Position numbers and translations under genes: made by a program. Positions 6,832-15,921 of a stretch of 64,000 nucleotides of DNA are shown here, in pieces. Every line of letters begins with the position of its first letter. The first letter of the stretch is position 1. Source of the stretch: DSOI01 sp041394885 (GTDB lineage: Bacteria > Acidobacteriota > Terriglobia > Bryobacterales > Bryobacteraceae). A model generated the notes under the pieces. The model was not told the origin of the DNA. It saw nothing but the letters and a program-made list of their open reading frames with translations, and did no database searches. Location of the stretch: contig JAWKHI010000002.1 of the NCBI GenBank assembly GCA_041394885.1, forward strand, positions 62,001 to 126,000, written 5' to 3'.

Positions 6832-9423
6832 ATGGACATCAATCGTTTCACCGAGAAACTGCAGGACGCAGTAAGGGCGGCTCAATCCAAGGCCGTGCGT
6901 CTGAGCCACCAGCAGATGGACGTCGAGCATCTGGCCTCGGCGCTACTGGAGCAGGAAGAGGGCCTTGCTCCCGCTATTTTATTGAAATCAAATATAGATG
7001 CGACGAGATTCCATCAGCGTTTGGAGGAAGAGCTGGCACGGTTGCCGAAGGTGTCGGTGGGGTCGCAGCCAGCGGAGTCCATCTACATCACGGGACGGTT
7101 GCAACGTCTGTTGTCGGACGCCGAGGGTGAGGCGAAGAAACTCAAGGACGATTATATTTCCGTCGAGCACATCCTCCTGGCGTTAACCGCGGATGGGGGG
7201 GCTACGGGTAAGATTCTGAAGGAGTTGGGGCTCAGCCGGGATCGGCTGTTGAAAGCCTTGCAGTCTGTGCGGGGCGGGCAGCGGGTGACGACGCAGAATC
7301 CGGAAGCGACCTACCAGTCCCTCGAGAAGTATGGCCGGGATCTGACGGCGCTGGCATCGCAAGGCAAACTCGATCCGGTGATCGGGCGCGATGAAGAGAT
7401 TCGGCGGGTGATCCAGATTCTGTCCCGGCGGACCAAGAACAATCCGGTGCTGATCGGGGAGCCTGGCGTGGGCAAGACGGCGATCGCCGAGGGGCTGGCG
7501 CAGCGGATTGTGCGGGGCGATGTGCCGGAGGGTCTGAAAAACAAGATGATCGTGTCGCTCGACATGGGCGCACTGATTGCCGGGGCGAAGTTCCGAGGGG
7601 AGTTCGAGGAACGGTTGAAAGCGGTACTCAAGGAAGTGCAGGACTCCCAGGGCGAGATCATCCTGTTCATCGATGAACTGCACACGGTGGTGGGGGCGGG
7701 GAAGGCCGAAGGAGCGATGGACGCGGGCAATCTGCTGAAGCCGATGCTGGCGCGCGGGGAACTGCATTGCATCGGTGCGACCACACTCGACGAGTACCGG
7801 AAGCACATTGAGAAAGACGCCGCGCTCGAGCGGCGGTTCCAGAGCGTGCTGGTGGATCAGCCATCGGTGGAAGATACGATTTCGATTCTGCGCGGACTGC
7901 GCGAGCGGTATGAGGTCCACCACGGGGTCCGGATCAAGGACAGTGCGCTGGTGGCGGCGGCGACCCTGTCGCACCGCTACATCTCGGATCGCTTTTTGCC
8001 GGACAAGGCCATCGATCTGGTGGATGAGTCGGCGGCGCGGCTGCGGACCGAGATCGATTCGCTGCCGTCGGAGCTCGACGAGGCGATGCGGCGGACGATG
8101 CAGTTGGAGATCGAGCGCGAAGCGCTGAAGAAGGAAACCGACTCGGCGTCACAGGACCGGTTGTCGCGGCTGGAGCGGGAATTGGCCGAATTGAAGGAAA
8201 CCACGAGCGCGCTGCAAGCGCGCTGGCAGACCGAGAAGGCCGCCCTCGGACAGGTGCGCGATATGCGGAAGGAGATCGAGCAGACGCGCGTGGAAATCGA
8301 GAAGGCTGAACGGGACTACGATTTGAACCGGGCCGCGGAGTTGAAGTACGGCAAGCTGATCGATCTGGAGCGGCGTGTGAAGGCGGAGGAGGAGAAGCTG
8401 GCCGGCGGCGGCGCGCCTCGCCTGTTGAAGGAAGAGGTGGACGAGGAAGACATCGCCGAAGTGGTGAGCCGGTGGACCGGGGTGCCGGTATCGAAGCTGA
8501 TGGAGGGCGAGATGCAGAAGCTGCTCCATCTGGAGGGGGACTTGCATCGCCGCGTGGTGGGCCAGGATCAGGCGGTGACGGCGGTGGCGGAGGCGGTGCA
8601 GCGTGCGCGCGCGGGGCTGAAGGATCCCAAGCGTCCGATCGGGAGCTTCCTGTTCCTCGGGCCAACAGGCGTGGGCAAGACGGAACTGGCGCGGGCGCTG
8701 GCCGAGACGCTGTTCGACGATGAGCACGCGATGATCCGCATCGATCTGTCCGAATATCAGGAAAAGCATACGGTGGCGCGGCTGATTGGGGCGCCTCCCG
8801 GATACGTGGGTTATGAGGAGGGCGGGCAGTTGACCGAGTCCGTGCGGCGGCGGCCGTATTCGGTGCTGCTTTTCGACGAAGTGGAAAAGGCCCATCACGA
8901 CGTATTCAACGTGATGCTGCAGATCCTCGACGATGGCCGGCTCACCGATGGGCAGGGCCGTGTGGTGGATTTCAAGAACACGTTGATCATCATGACGTCG
9001 AACCTGCCGGTGGATCAGCTACGGAGCTTCTTCCGTCCGGAGTTTTTGAACCGGATCGATGAAACGATCGTGTTCCATGGGTTGAGCGAGGAACATCTGA
9101 AAAAGATCGTTCTGATCCAACTGGAAACGCTGCGGGCGCGATTGGCGGAGCGGCGCATCGGGCTCGAGTTGACCGATGGCGCGTTGGCGCATCTGGTGCG
9201 GGTTGGGTATGAACCGGCCTTCGGCGCGCGTCCCTTGAAGCGGGCGATTCAGAGGGAGGTGGAAACGCCATTGGCAAAGATGATCTTGGAGGGAGCGGTA
9301 CGCGAGCGGCAGAAGGTGCTGGTGGATGTGAGCCGTTTGGGTGAAGGGCTCGTTTTCGAGCCGGTGACGGAACAGGAACCGGAGACGATTGAATCCGGAA
9401 GCGGGCGAGGAGCGTCGTTATGA
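6832..9423 (+). CDS. clpB: ATP-dependent disaggregase ClpB
   Basis: Cytoplasmic Hsp100 chaperone that, with DnaK, extracts proteins from aggregates. The domain order is complete: a Clp-N double repeat (1-145); first AAA+ domain with Walker A GEPGVGKT near 209 and Walker B FIDELH; an M-domain coiled coil (about 400-520, with ERDYDLNRAAELKYG); second AAA+ domain with Walker A GPTGVGKT near 610 and Walker B LLFDEVEKAH; and the C-terminal D2-small domain. 863 residues is normal, but the stretch between the sensor-1 segment MTSNL and RPEFLNRIDE is only about 9 residues, shorter than the 30 or more seen in E. coli or Thermus. AGGAGG lies 12 nt before ATG. The stop overlaps the lon start (ATGA). Confidence 0.97.
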   Translation: MDINRFTEKLQDAVRAAQSKAVRLSHQQMDVEHLASALLEQEEGLAPAILLKSNIDATRFHQRLEEELARLPKVSVGSQPAESIYITGRLQRLLSDAEGEAKKLKDDYISVEHILLALTADGGATGKILKELGLSRDRLLKALQSVRGGQRVTTQNPEATYQSLEKYGRDLTALASQGKLDPVIGRDEEIRRVIQILSRRTKNNPVLIGEPGVGKTAIAEGLAQRIVRGDVPEGLKNKMIVSLDMGALIAGAKFRGEFEERLKAVLKEVQDSQGEIILFIDELHTVVGAGKAEGAMDAGNLLKPMLARGELHCIGATTLDEYRKHIEKDAALERRFQSVLVDQPSVEDTISILRGLRERYEVHHGVRIKDSALVAAATLSHRYISDRFLPDKAIDLVDESAARLRTEIDSLPSELDEAMRRTMQLEIEREALKKETDSASQDRLSRLERELAELKETTSALQARWQTEKAALGQVRDMRKEIEQTRVEIEKAERDYDLNRAAELKYGKLIDLERRVKAEEEKLAGGGAPRLLKEEVDEEDIAEVVSRWTGVPVSKLMEGEMQKLLHLEGDLHRRVVGQDQAVTAVAEAVQRARAGLKDPKRPIGSFLFLGPTGVGKTELARALAETLFDDEHAMIRIDLSEYQEKHTVARLIGAPPGYVGYEEGGQLTESVRRRPYSVLLFDEVEKAHHDVFNVMLQILDDGRLTDGQGRVVDFKNTLIIMTSNLPVDQLRSFFRPEFLNRIDETIVFHGLSEEHLKKIVLIQLETLRARLAERRIGLELTDGALAHLVRVGYEPAFGARPLKRAIQREVETPLAKMILEGAVRERQKVLVDVSRLGEGLVFEPVTEQEPETIESGSGRGASL

Positions 9424-11810
9424 GTGAGGCCATTGTTGTGAAAGAGAAAAACGATCACTATCCGATTCTGCCGATGAAGAACACGGCGTTGCTGCCCTAC
9501 CTGGTCATGCCGTTGTCGGTGGGCCGCGCGCGATCGCTCGCCGCGGTGGAAGCCGCGCTGACCACCGAGGACAAGGAGATCGTCCTGGTGAGCCAGCGCG
9601 ACAACGAGGTGGAAAATCCGGGACAGGGGGATTTATACACCTACGGCACGAAGGCGGTGATTCGAAAGATGGCGCGTCCATCGGAGAATCATATGGAAGT
9701 GCTGGTGCTCGGCAGCGAGCGTGTGATGCTGCTGAAGCTAGAGCAAAGCGAGCCGTACCTGATCGGGCGCGTGCAGCCGGCGCCGATGCCGGTGGAGCAT
9801 TCGCCCGAGATCGATGCGTTGAAGCGCAGCGTGATCGAGATCGCGCAGAAAGCGGTGGCGCTCGCGCAGACGCAGGTTCCGTTCGATTTCGAGCAGTTGG
9901 GCGACGACGAACAGGATCCGATGCGGCTGGTCTATATGCTCGCCTCGTTGTTCAGTCTGGATCTGAAGAAGGAGCAGGCGCTGCTCGAGGCGCAAGGCAT
10001 CGCCGATGCCTACCGGCTGCTGCATTCGTTCCTCTCGCACGAACTGCAGGTGCTCGAGATCCGCGCCAACATCGCGACCAAGGCCCGGGATGAAATGTCG
10101 AAGGAGCAGCGCGAGTACATGCTGCGGCAGCAGATGCGCGCGATCCAGACCGAACTGGGCGAGAAGGGCTCCGAGCAGGCCGAAGTGGATGAGATGCGGG
10201 AGAAGCTGGCGAAGGCCGATATTCCCGACGAGGTCCGCGCGGAGGCCGAGCGGGAGTTGAAGCGATTGGAGCGGACGCCGGTGCAATCGCCCGAGCATCA
10301 CGTGATCCGGACCTATCTCGAGTATGTGCTCGAGCTGCCCTGGCGGACGCGGACCGACGACAATTTGGATATCGCCAACGCGAGGCGTGTTCTCGACGAG
10401 GATCACTTCGATCTGAAGGAAGTGAAGGCGCGCATTCTCGAGCATCTCGGCGTGCTGAAGATGAACCCTTCCGCCAAGGCGCCGATTCTGTGCCTGGTGG
10501 GACCGCCCGGCGTGGGCAAGACATCGCTGGGCCAATCGATTGCGCGGGCGATCGGGCGGAAGTTCGAACGGTTCTCGCTTGGCGGGCTGCATGACGAAGC
10601 CGAGTTGCGCGGGCACCGGCGGACCTATATCGGCGCGATGCCCGGCCGGCTGATTCAGGCGATGCGGCGGGCGGGTTCGAACAACCCTGTGATTCTGCTG
10701 GATGAGGTGGACAAGTTAGGCCGCGACTATCGGGGCGACCCTTCCTCGGCGCTGCTCGAGGTGCTCGATCCGGAGCAGAACTCGACCTTCCGGGACAACT
10801 ATCTCGACCTGCCGTTCGATTTGTCGAAGGTGCTGTTCATCACGACGGCGAATTCCCTGGACACGATTCCGCGGGCGCTGCTCGACCGGATGGAGTTGCT
10901 GCGGCTGGCGGGATACATCGAAGAGGAGAAAGTAGAGATCGCGCGGCGTTATCTGATTCCGCGCCAAGTGAAAGAAACGGGCTTGGCCGAGGATCAGTTC
11001 CAGATCGACGCGGCGACGCTTTCCGACGTGATCCGCCGGTATACGCGTGAGGCCGGGTTGCGGCGGCTGGAGCGGGTGATCGGCAAGTTGGCTCGGAAGG
11101 CTGCGCTGTACTTCGCCGAGGGGAAAGACGGGCCCTTCGCGGTGACCCGGGAGAATCTGACGGACTTGTTGGGTCCCGAGCCATTTATGCCGGAAGAGGC
11201 GAGGAAGTCGGTGCCGCCCGGCGTGGCGACCGGTTTGGCCTGGACCGAAGTGGGCGGCGATGTGCTCTACATCGAAGCGGCTCTGCTGCCGGAGTCGAAA
11301 GGGCTCACCCTCACCGGGCAACTGGGCGATGTGATGCAGGAATCGGCTAAGGCGGCCCAGAGTTGGATCTGGTCGCACGCCGGGGAACTGGGGATCGATC
11401 CGCGGAAGTTCAAAGACTTCGGGGTCCACATTCACGTTCCCTCCGGGGCTACGCCCAAGGATGGGCCCTCGGCGGGTATCACGATGGCGGTGGCGTTGAC
11501 GTCGCTCTACACCAGGCTGGCGGCGCGCACCGATACGGCGATGACGGGCGAGATCACGCTTACCGGGCTCGTGCTGCCGATAGGGGGCGTCAAGGAGAAG
11601 GTGCTGGCAGCGCGGCGCAGCGGGATACGGCGCGTGATCCTACCGAAGGCGAACCGTAAGGATCTTCGGGATCTGCCGGAGGATGCGATCAACGAGATGG
11701 AGTTCGTGTTCGTGGAACACGTGGGAGAGGTTCTGGAACTGGTGATCGAAGGATTGTCGGACCTCAAGCGCCAGCCCCGGCGGTCCGAGCACGAGGAAAT
11801 CTTCGTTTGA
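9420..11810 (+). CDS. lon: ATP-dependent protease Lon
   Basis: Cytoplasmic AAA+ serine protease of 796 residues that degrades damaged and regulatory proteins. It has an N-terminal LON substrate domain (YPILPMKNTALLPYLVMPL), a central coiled coil with the typical LRQQMRAIQTELGE segment, Walker A GPPGVGKT near residue 361, Walker B ILLDEVDKL, and the protease domain with catalytic Ser684 (DGPSAGI) and Lys727 (GGVKEK). Its ATG overlaps the clpB stop by four bases, so both stress proteins are probably made from one coupled message. There is no room for a separate lon promoter in the junction, although one inside clpB cannot be excluded. Confidence 0.97.
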   Translation: MSEAIVVKEKNDHYPILPMKNTALLPYLVMPLSVGRARSLAAVEAALTTEDKEIVLVSQRDNEVENPGQGDLYTYGTKAVIRKMARPSENHMEVLVLGSERVMLLKLEQSEPYLIGRVQPAPMPVEHSPEIDALKRSVIEIAQKAVALAQTQVPFDFEQLGDDEQDPMRLVYMLASLFSLDLKKEQALLEAQGIADAYRLLHSFLSHELQVLEIRANIATKARDEMSKEQREYMLRQQMRAIQTELGEKGSEQAEVDEMREKLAKADIPDEVRAEAERELKRLERTPVQSPEHHVIRTYLEYVLELPWRTRTDDNLDIANARRVLDEDHFDLKEVKARILEHLGVLKMNPSAKAPILCLVGPPGVGKTSLGQSIARAIGRKFERFSLGGLHDEAELRGHRRTYIGAMPGRLIQAMRRAGSNNPVILLDEVDKLGRDYRGDPSSALLEVLDPEQNSTFRDNYLDLPFDLSKVLFITTANSLDTIPRALLDRMELLRLAGYIEEEKVEIARRYLIPRQVKETGLAEDQFQIDAATLSDVIRRYTREAGLRRLERVIGKLARKAALYFAEGKDGPFAVTRENLTDLLGPEPFMPEEARKSVPPGVATGLAWTEVGGDVLYIEAALLPESKGLTLTGQLGDVMQESAKAAQSWIWSHAGELGIDPRKFKDFGVHIHVPSGATPKDGPSAGITMAVALTSLYTRLAARTDTAMTGEITLTGLVLPIGGVKEKVLAARRSGIRRVILPKANRKDLRDLPEDAINEMEFVFVEHVGEVLELVIEGLSDLKRQPRRSEHEEIFV

Positions 11811-12113
11811 GCGTTGGAGTAATACTTGTGGCTTGGTCTGTAAGTGATTGGAAGTGCGGGCGCTCTCGGTTTGGGTGATGAGGGGTGAAAGCGCCCGCTG
11901 TCGTAACGGGGATGCTGTGAAGGCGATCCAGAATGCCGAGATGGTTACGTGTGGAGTGCCAGCTTTAATGATTTCTTCATCGTGCGAATAAAAGGCGAAC
12001 AAGACCATTGACATCGGCGCCAAAGCGGCGTATTCTGAAGGCGAAGAAATAGCGAATCGCATCGTCAGGCAGACCCGCCGGACGAGTTGAGATGGAAGGA
12101 GACGGTTTCGCCA
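11811..12113. other. Intergenic region with an inverted repeat after lon
   Basis: This 303-bp gap has no convincing gene. The only structure I see is an inverted repeat 46 nt after the lon stop, GCGGGCGCT (11856-11864) with AGCGCCCGC (11890-11898): a perfect 9-bp stem with a 25-nt loop. No T-tract follows, so it is a poor intrinsic terminator. The rest shows no promoter, repeat or RNA I can recognise. Confidence 0.5.
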
Positions 12114-12995
12114 ATGGCTGCTGAACTTCGCTGCGGGCCCTCAGGGTGGTCTTATCCGGATTGGGAAGGTCGAGTGTTTCCACGTCCGTGCGGGCGGTCA
12201 TTCCATCCGGTGGAATTTCTAGCGGACCGTTTCGACATGCTCGAGATCGCGCAAACCTTCACGGAGATGATCCGGCCGGAACTGGCGCGGCTGTGGGCGT
12301 CAAAGGTGGATCACAACCGGCGATTCCAGTTCACGGCGCGTTTGAATCGGCGTTTCACGCACGAACGGAGCCTGGACAGGGACGAATTGAAGCAGTTCTC
12401 GGAGGGGCTACGGCCGTTGGTGGATCAGGGCAAGCTTGGTTGCGTACTGATGCAGTTTCCTTACTCGTTCCGGTATACGGAGGAGAACAAGGATTTCCTG
12501 ATCCGCCTGCGCAGGGCTCTTCACCCGATGCCGCTCGTGGCCGAGTTACGGCACAAGACATGGTCGACGCAGGAGGGGATCGGCACTCTGATCGACTACC
12601 ATGTCGGATACTGCAACCTGGATCAGCCGCAAACAGTGCGTGCGGCGGCTCCGTCGGCGCACCTGACCTGGCGAATTGGGTACGTAAAGCTGCACGGACA
12701 GGTGGCGGGCCCATCGCACGAGGATTTCGGGCGGCCGGAAGACGACATCAGGGAAGAAGCGGCCGGTAAAGATTACCTCTACACACTGTCAGAACTACAA
12801 GGTTGGAGGCAGCGTGTGGACCGCGTGGCGCGGTTTTCCGATCAGACGTTCGTGGTATTCGCCAACCATGGGGCCGGAAAGAGTGTTGTGAACGCGATGC
12901 AGATGCAGGGGCTGCTCGGAACCTCCGAGCGGCGAGTGGTCACGCCGATGAGCGCCGGGTCCTCAAAGAAAAACGTGCTGACCGCGGTTGCGTAG
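12114..12995 (+). CDS. DUF72 (YecE-like) family protein
   Basis: 293 residues of the DUF72 TIM-barrel family, whose biochemical role is unsettled. Diagnostic features are LRCGPSGWSYPDWEG at the N-terminus, FDMLEIAQTF (normally VEINSTF), FTARLNRRFTH, LGCVLMQFPYSFRYT, VAELRHKTW, YVKLHGQV and a late FVVFANHGAGKSVVNA. ATG 12114 was chosen because it starts at the conserved segment and has GGAAGGA upstream; a TTG at 12087 is in frame but leads to no similarity. It stands alone between lon and maf. Confidence 0.85.
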   Translation: MAAELRCGPSGWSYPDWEGRVFPRPCGRSFHPVEFLADRFDMLEIAQTFTEMIRPELARLWASKVDHNRRFQFTARLNRRFTHERSLDRDELKQFSEGLRPLVDQGKLGCVLMQFPYSFRYTEENKDFLIRLRRALHPMPLVAELRHKTWSTQEGIGTLIDYHVGYCNLDQPQTVRAAAPSAHLTWRIGYVKLHGQVAGPSHEDFGRPEDDIREEAAGKDYLYTLSELQGWRQRVDRVARFSDQTFVVFANHGAGKSVVNAMQMQGLLGTSERRVVTPMSAGSSKKNVLTAVA

Positions 12996-13040
12996 TAGCG
13001 CCGGTGTGGCTGTCAGCCCCGAATCCCCTACGATAGACGA

Positions 13041-13634
13041 ATGATTGTTTTGGCGTCGGCTTCTCCGCGGCGGGCTGAAATCCTACGCGCGGCGGGGATC
13101 GATTTCATCGTGCAGGCGGCGAACGTACCGGAAGACGTTGCGCCGGGCGAAGATGCCGGCGCCTACGTGCGGCGAGTGGCGGCGGCGAAAGCTCGTGCCG
13201 TGGACGGAGGCGGCCTGATCGTAGTAGCCGCCGACACGACCGTGGTTGTCGACGGGGAGATCATGGGCAAGCCGGAGGACCGGCATGACGCGGCGCGGAT
13301 GCTTCGGCTACTGGCGGGCCGGTGGCATGAGGTGATTACGGGAGTTTGCATCCGAGCACCGTTGGCGGCGGGCGCGGAGCGGGAGATCGTGGACGCGGCG
13401 GTGACACGTGTCCTGTTCGGGCCGATGACCGCCGCGGAGATCGATGCGTACGCCGGGACGGGGGAGCCGCTCGACAAAGCCGGCGCCTATGCCATCCAGG
13501 GGCTCGCTTCGCGACACGTGGAGCGGATCGAAGGCTGCTACTTCAACGTGGTCGGCTTACCGGTCTCGATGGTCTGGCGGCGCCTGCGCGCGCTGGGCTA
13601 CCAGTCGACGACGGAGCCATCGTCGGGATCATAG
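13041..13634 (+). CDS. maf: Maf-type nucleoside triphosphate pyrophosphatase
   Basis: Cytoplasmic house-cleaning enzyme that hydrolyses non-canonical or excess nucleotides (dTTP/UTP or m7GTP type) to the monophosphate. It shows LASASPRRAEILR at the N-terminus, the AADTTVVVDGEIMGKPED motif, and GEPLDKAGAYAIQG with the conserved Asp and Lys. It has 197 residues. TACGAT ends 6 nt before ATG 13041 and no Shine-Dalgarno is visible, so the message may be leaderless. The 3' end overlaps the convergent enolase-family gene by 37 nt. Confidence 0.93.
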   Translation: MIVLASASPRRAEILRAAGIDFIVQAANVPEDVAPGEDAGAYVRRVAAAKARAVDGGGLIVVAADTTVVVDGEIMGKPEDRHDAARMLRLLAGRWHEVITGVCIRAPLAAGAEREIVDAAVTRVLFGPMTAAEIDAYAGTGEPLDKAGAYAIQGLASRHVERIEGCYFNVVGLPVSMVWRRLRALGYQSTTEPSSGS

Positions 13635-14851
13635 GTTTCCGAGTTGCGCCAGTCGTGACCGATTTGGCTGGCCATGGCGTTCTCGTCGAGTTCGATGCCG
13701 AGGCCCGGGGCGGTGGGCACGTCGACGTAGCCGTTCTTCACCACGAAGGGTTTCTTTATGTAGCCTTCGCCGAGGGAGACTTGTTCCTGAATGAGGAAGT
13801 TGGGAATCGAGGCGGCTACCTGAATGCCGGCGGCGAGAGAAATAGGGCCAAGGGGATTATGAGGAGCAATGGAGGCGTAGTAGGCTTCGGCCATTCCGGC
13901 GATGAGGCGGACTTCGGTGATGCCACCGGCGTGGCAGAGGTCGGGTTGCAGGATGGTGGCGGCCTTTTTTTCGAGGACCTCGCGGAAGCCCCACTTGGTG
14001 AAGACGCGCTCCCCGGTGGCGATGGGGAGATGGGTGCCGCGGGCGATTTCGGCCATGATGTCGTGGTTCTGACAATTGATGACCTCTTCGACGAACATCG
14101 GGCTGTAGGGCTCGAGTCCTTTGATGAGGAGTTTGGCGGTAGCCGGGGATATGGCGCCGTGGAAATCGATACCGATGTCGATGTCGTCGCCGACGGTCTT
14201 ACGGAGTTCGGCGAATTGTTCGACGGCGTAGGCGACATCCTTTGGAGTGTCGACGTAGCGGGAGACGCCTCGACCGCCGTTGACGCGGCGCTTGGCGGGG
14301 CCGGTCTTGAAGGCGGTGAATCCTTTCTTCATGTCGGCACGCATGGCGTCGGGGGTGCGGGCGTGGGAATAGACGCGGACTTTGTTGCGGGTGGGTCCGC
14401 CGAGGAGTTCGTAGACGGGGACGCCGAGAGCTTTCCCTTTGATATCCCAGAGTGCCTGATCGATGCCGGAGAGGGCACTGGTTAGGATGGGTCCTCCGCG
14501 GTAGAAGGCATGGCGGTAGATGGCCTGCCAGTGGTGGACGACGGCGCGAGGATCTTTGCCGACCAGGTAGGGCTCAATCTCCTTGACCGCCTGCGCACAG
14601 GTGAGTGCGCGGCCTTCGGTGATCGGCTCGCCGAGGCCCGTGATCCCGGCATTGGTGTGGATCTTGAGGAATAGCCAACGGGGCTTGACGAGGAATGTCT
14701 CGAGCCTGGTGACTTTGAGTGGATCGCCTGGCTTGATGGGCGCGTTGTTTTGCGCGGCGGCGGCCGGCATCATGGAAAGGCCGGCGAGAGCGCCGGCGGT
14801 CATGGTGCGGCGGGAGACGGCGGCGGATGGATCGTTCTTGTTTGCGGACAT
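13598..14851 (-). CDS. Enolase-superfamily sugar-acid dehydratase (galactonate dehydratase-like), Tat signal
   Basis: 417 residues with a twin-arginine-type leader (SRRTM followed by AGALAGLSMMPAAAA). The mandelate racemase / muconate lactonizing fold is clear: N-terminal capping domain with LVKPRWLFLKIHTNAGITG, then barrel motifs IGIDFHG, FVEEV, IATGERVF and APHNPLGP, which supply metal ligands and the His that place it near D-galactonate dehydratases. The exact sugar acid is inference. I chose ATG 14851; an ATG at 14860 also works, but the -10-like TACGAT at 14863-14868 would put the transcript start between them. It diverges from a LysR gene, a common regulator-target layout. Confidence 0.82.
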   Translation of the reverse strand: MSANKNDPSAAVSRRTMTAGALAGLSMMPAAAAQNNAPIKPGDPLKVTRLETFLVKPRWLFLKIHTNAGITGLGEPITEGRALTCAQAVKEIEPYLVGKDPRAVVHHWQAIYRHAFYRGGPILTSALSGIDQALWDIKGKALGVPVYELLGGPTRNKVRVYSHARTPDAMRADMKKGFTAFKTGPAKRRVNGGRGVSRYVDTPKDVAYAVEQFAELRKTVGDDIDIGIDFHGAISPATAKLLIKGLEPYSPMFVEEVINCQNHDIMAEIARGTHLPIATGERVFTKWGFREVLEKKAATILQPDLCHAGGITEVRLIAGMAEAYYASIAPHNPLGPISLAAGIQVAASIPNFLIQEQVSLGEGYIKKPFVVKNGYVDVPTAPGLGIELDENAMASQIGHDWRNSETYDPDDGSVVDW

Positions 14852-14862
14852 GATCGCCATCC

Positions 14863-14935
14863 ATCGTACATCGGCGGGGTTGGGATTGTCTTGGGACGTT
14901 GGGAAACGCCATGGTCGTCCGTCTAGCTTTATAAT
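14863..14935. promoter_or_regulatory. Divergent promoter region between the dehydratase and lysR
   Basis: On the plus strand TATAAT (14930-14935) precedes the lysR ATG by 16 nt. On the minus strand TACGAT (14868 to 14863) has AAGACA 18 bp upstream and serves the dehydratase gene. A LysR protein would be expected to bind within the roughly 60 bp between them; I could not define a clear T-N11-A operator. Confidence 0.5.
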
Positions 14936-14951
14936 GCAATAAGAAACGCAT

Positions 14952-15842
14952 ATGGAGCTACATCCTTTGAAAGTGTTCCTGGCGGTGGCGACCGAGAAAT
15001 CGTTCTCGCGGGCGGCGGAGAAGATGCTGCGGACACAACCGGCGGTGTCGCTGGCGGTGCAACGGCTGGAAAACGAGTTGGGTGAGAAACTGATTGACCG
15101 CTCGGCGAAGGATTTGCTGCTGACCGATGCGGGGCGGATCGTCGTCGAGTACGCCCGGCGATTCGAGAATCTGGAGCGGGAACTGGGCACCGCGCTGGAG
15201 GAACTGCGCGACAATGCGACGGGACGGCTGATCATAGGAGCCAACGAATCGACGTCGCTGTACCTATTGCGGCACATCCAGAAATACCGGCGTCAGTACC
15301 CGAAGGTGAAGGTTCAGGTGCGGCGCAGTTTGTCGTCGCGGATACCCGCACAATTGATGGACGGTGACCTCGAATTAGGCATGCTTAGCTTCGATCCGGG
15401 GGATAGCGGTCTGGTGTCGACCGTGATATATAAAGATCACTTGGCGTTTGTCGTTTCGCCACAGCACCGGTTCGCGGATCGGGCGAGCGTGTCGATCTCG
15501 GAGTTGGGTATGGAGACCTTCGTTGCCCACAACGTCGTTTCTCCGTATCGGGATATTGTCATTCGTGAGTTTCAGCGGCATCGGATCCCGTTAAATATGG
15601 ACGTGGAGATGCCGACGATTGAGACAATCCGGCGTCTGGTGCAACGTAATGAGGGAGTGGCGTTCCTGCCCAGAATGTGTGTGGAGCAGGAGATCCAGCA
15701 AGGGATCCTGCGTGAAGTGCGTGTCGAGGAACTGGACGTGGAGCGCAACATCCGGTTGGTTTATCCCGCCCGCCGGGCCTTGAGCCATGCGGCCCGCGCG
15801 TTTTTGGAGCTTGTCGAACGAGAGAGAGAGCTGGCGGAATAA
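14952..15842 (+). CDS. LysR-family transcriptional regulator
   Basis: 296 residues. The N-terminal winged helix-turn-helix is clear (LKVFLAVATEKSFSRAAEKM, TQPAVSLAVQRLENELGEKL, LLLTDAGRIVVEYA), followed by the type-2 periplasmic-binding-like effector domain from about residue 90 (GRLIIGANESTSLYLL, YRRQYPKVKVQVRR). It probably senses a small molecule and controls the divergently placed dehydratase gene, perhaps with a sugar acid as effector; that link is inference from position. A consensus TATAAT lies upstream. Confidence 0.92.
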   Translation: MELHPLKVFLAVATEKSFSRAAEKMLRTQPAVSLAVQRLENELGEKLIDRSAKDLLLTDAGRIVVEYARRFENLERELGTALEELRDNATGRLIIGANESTSLYLLRHIQKYRRQYPKVKVQVRRSLSSRIPAQLMDGDLELGMLSFDPGDSGLVSTVIYKDHLAFVVSPQHRFADRASVSISELGMETFVAHNVVSPYRDIVIREFQRHRIPLNMDVEMPTIETIRRLVQRNEGVAFLPRMCVEQEIQQGILREVRVEELDVERNIRLVYPARRALSHAARAFLELVERERELAE

Positions 15843-15921
15843 TCCTGGGAGCTAGTGGCATTCAGATTGCAAGCCAAGTTGCTTGATTGCCGCACAAAGA
15901 CCAAGTCAGGAGTTACTGCCC

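Noticed and set aside
11640..12062. Antisense open frame across the lon 3' end and the following gap
   Set aside because: No similarity, no ribosome site, and half of it is a lon shadow.
14852..15277. N-terminal extension of the enolase-family frame through lysR
   Set aside because: It is Ser/Arg-rich shadow of the LysR helix-turn-helix. The Tat signal sets the start near 14851.
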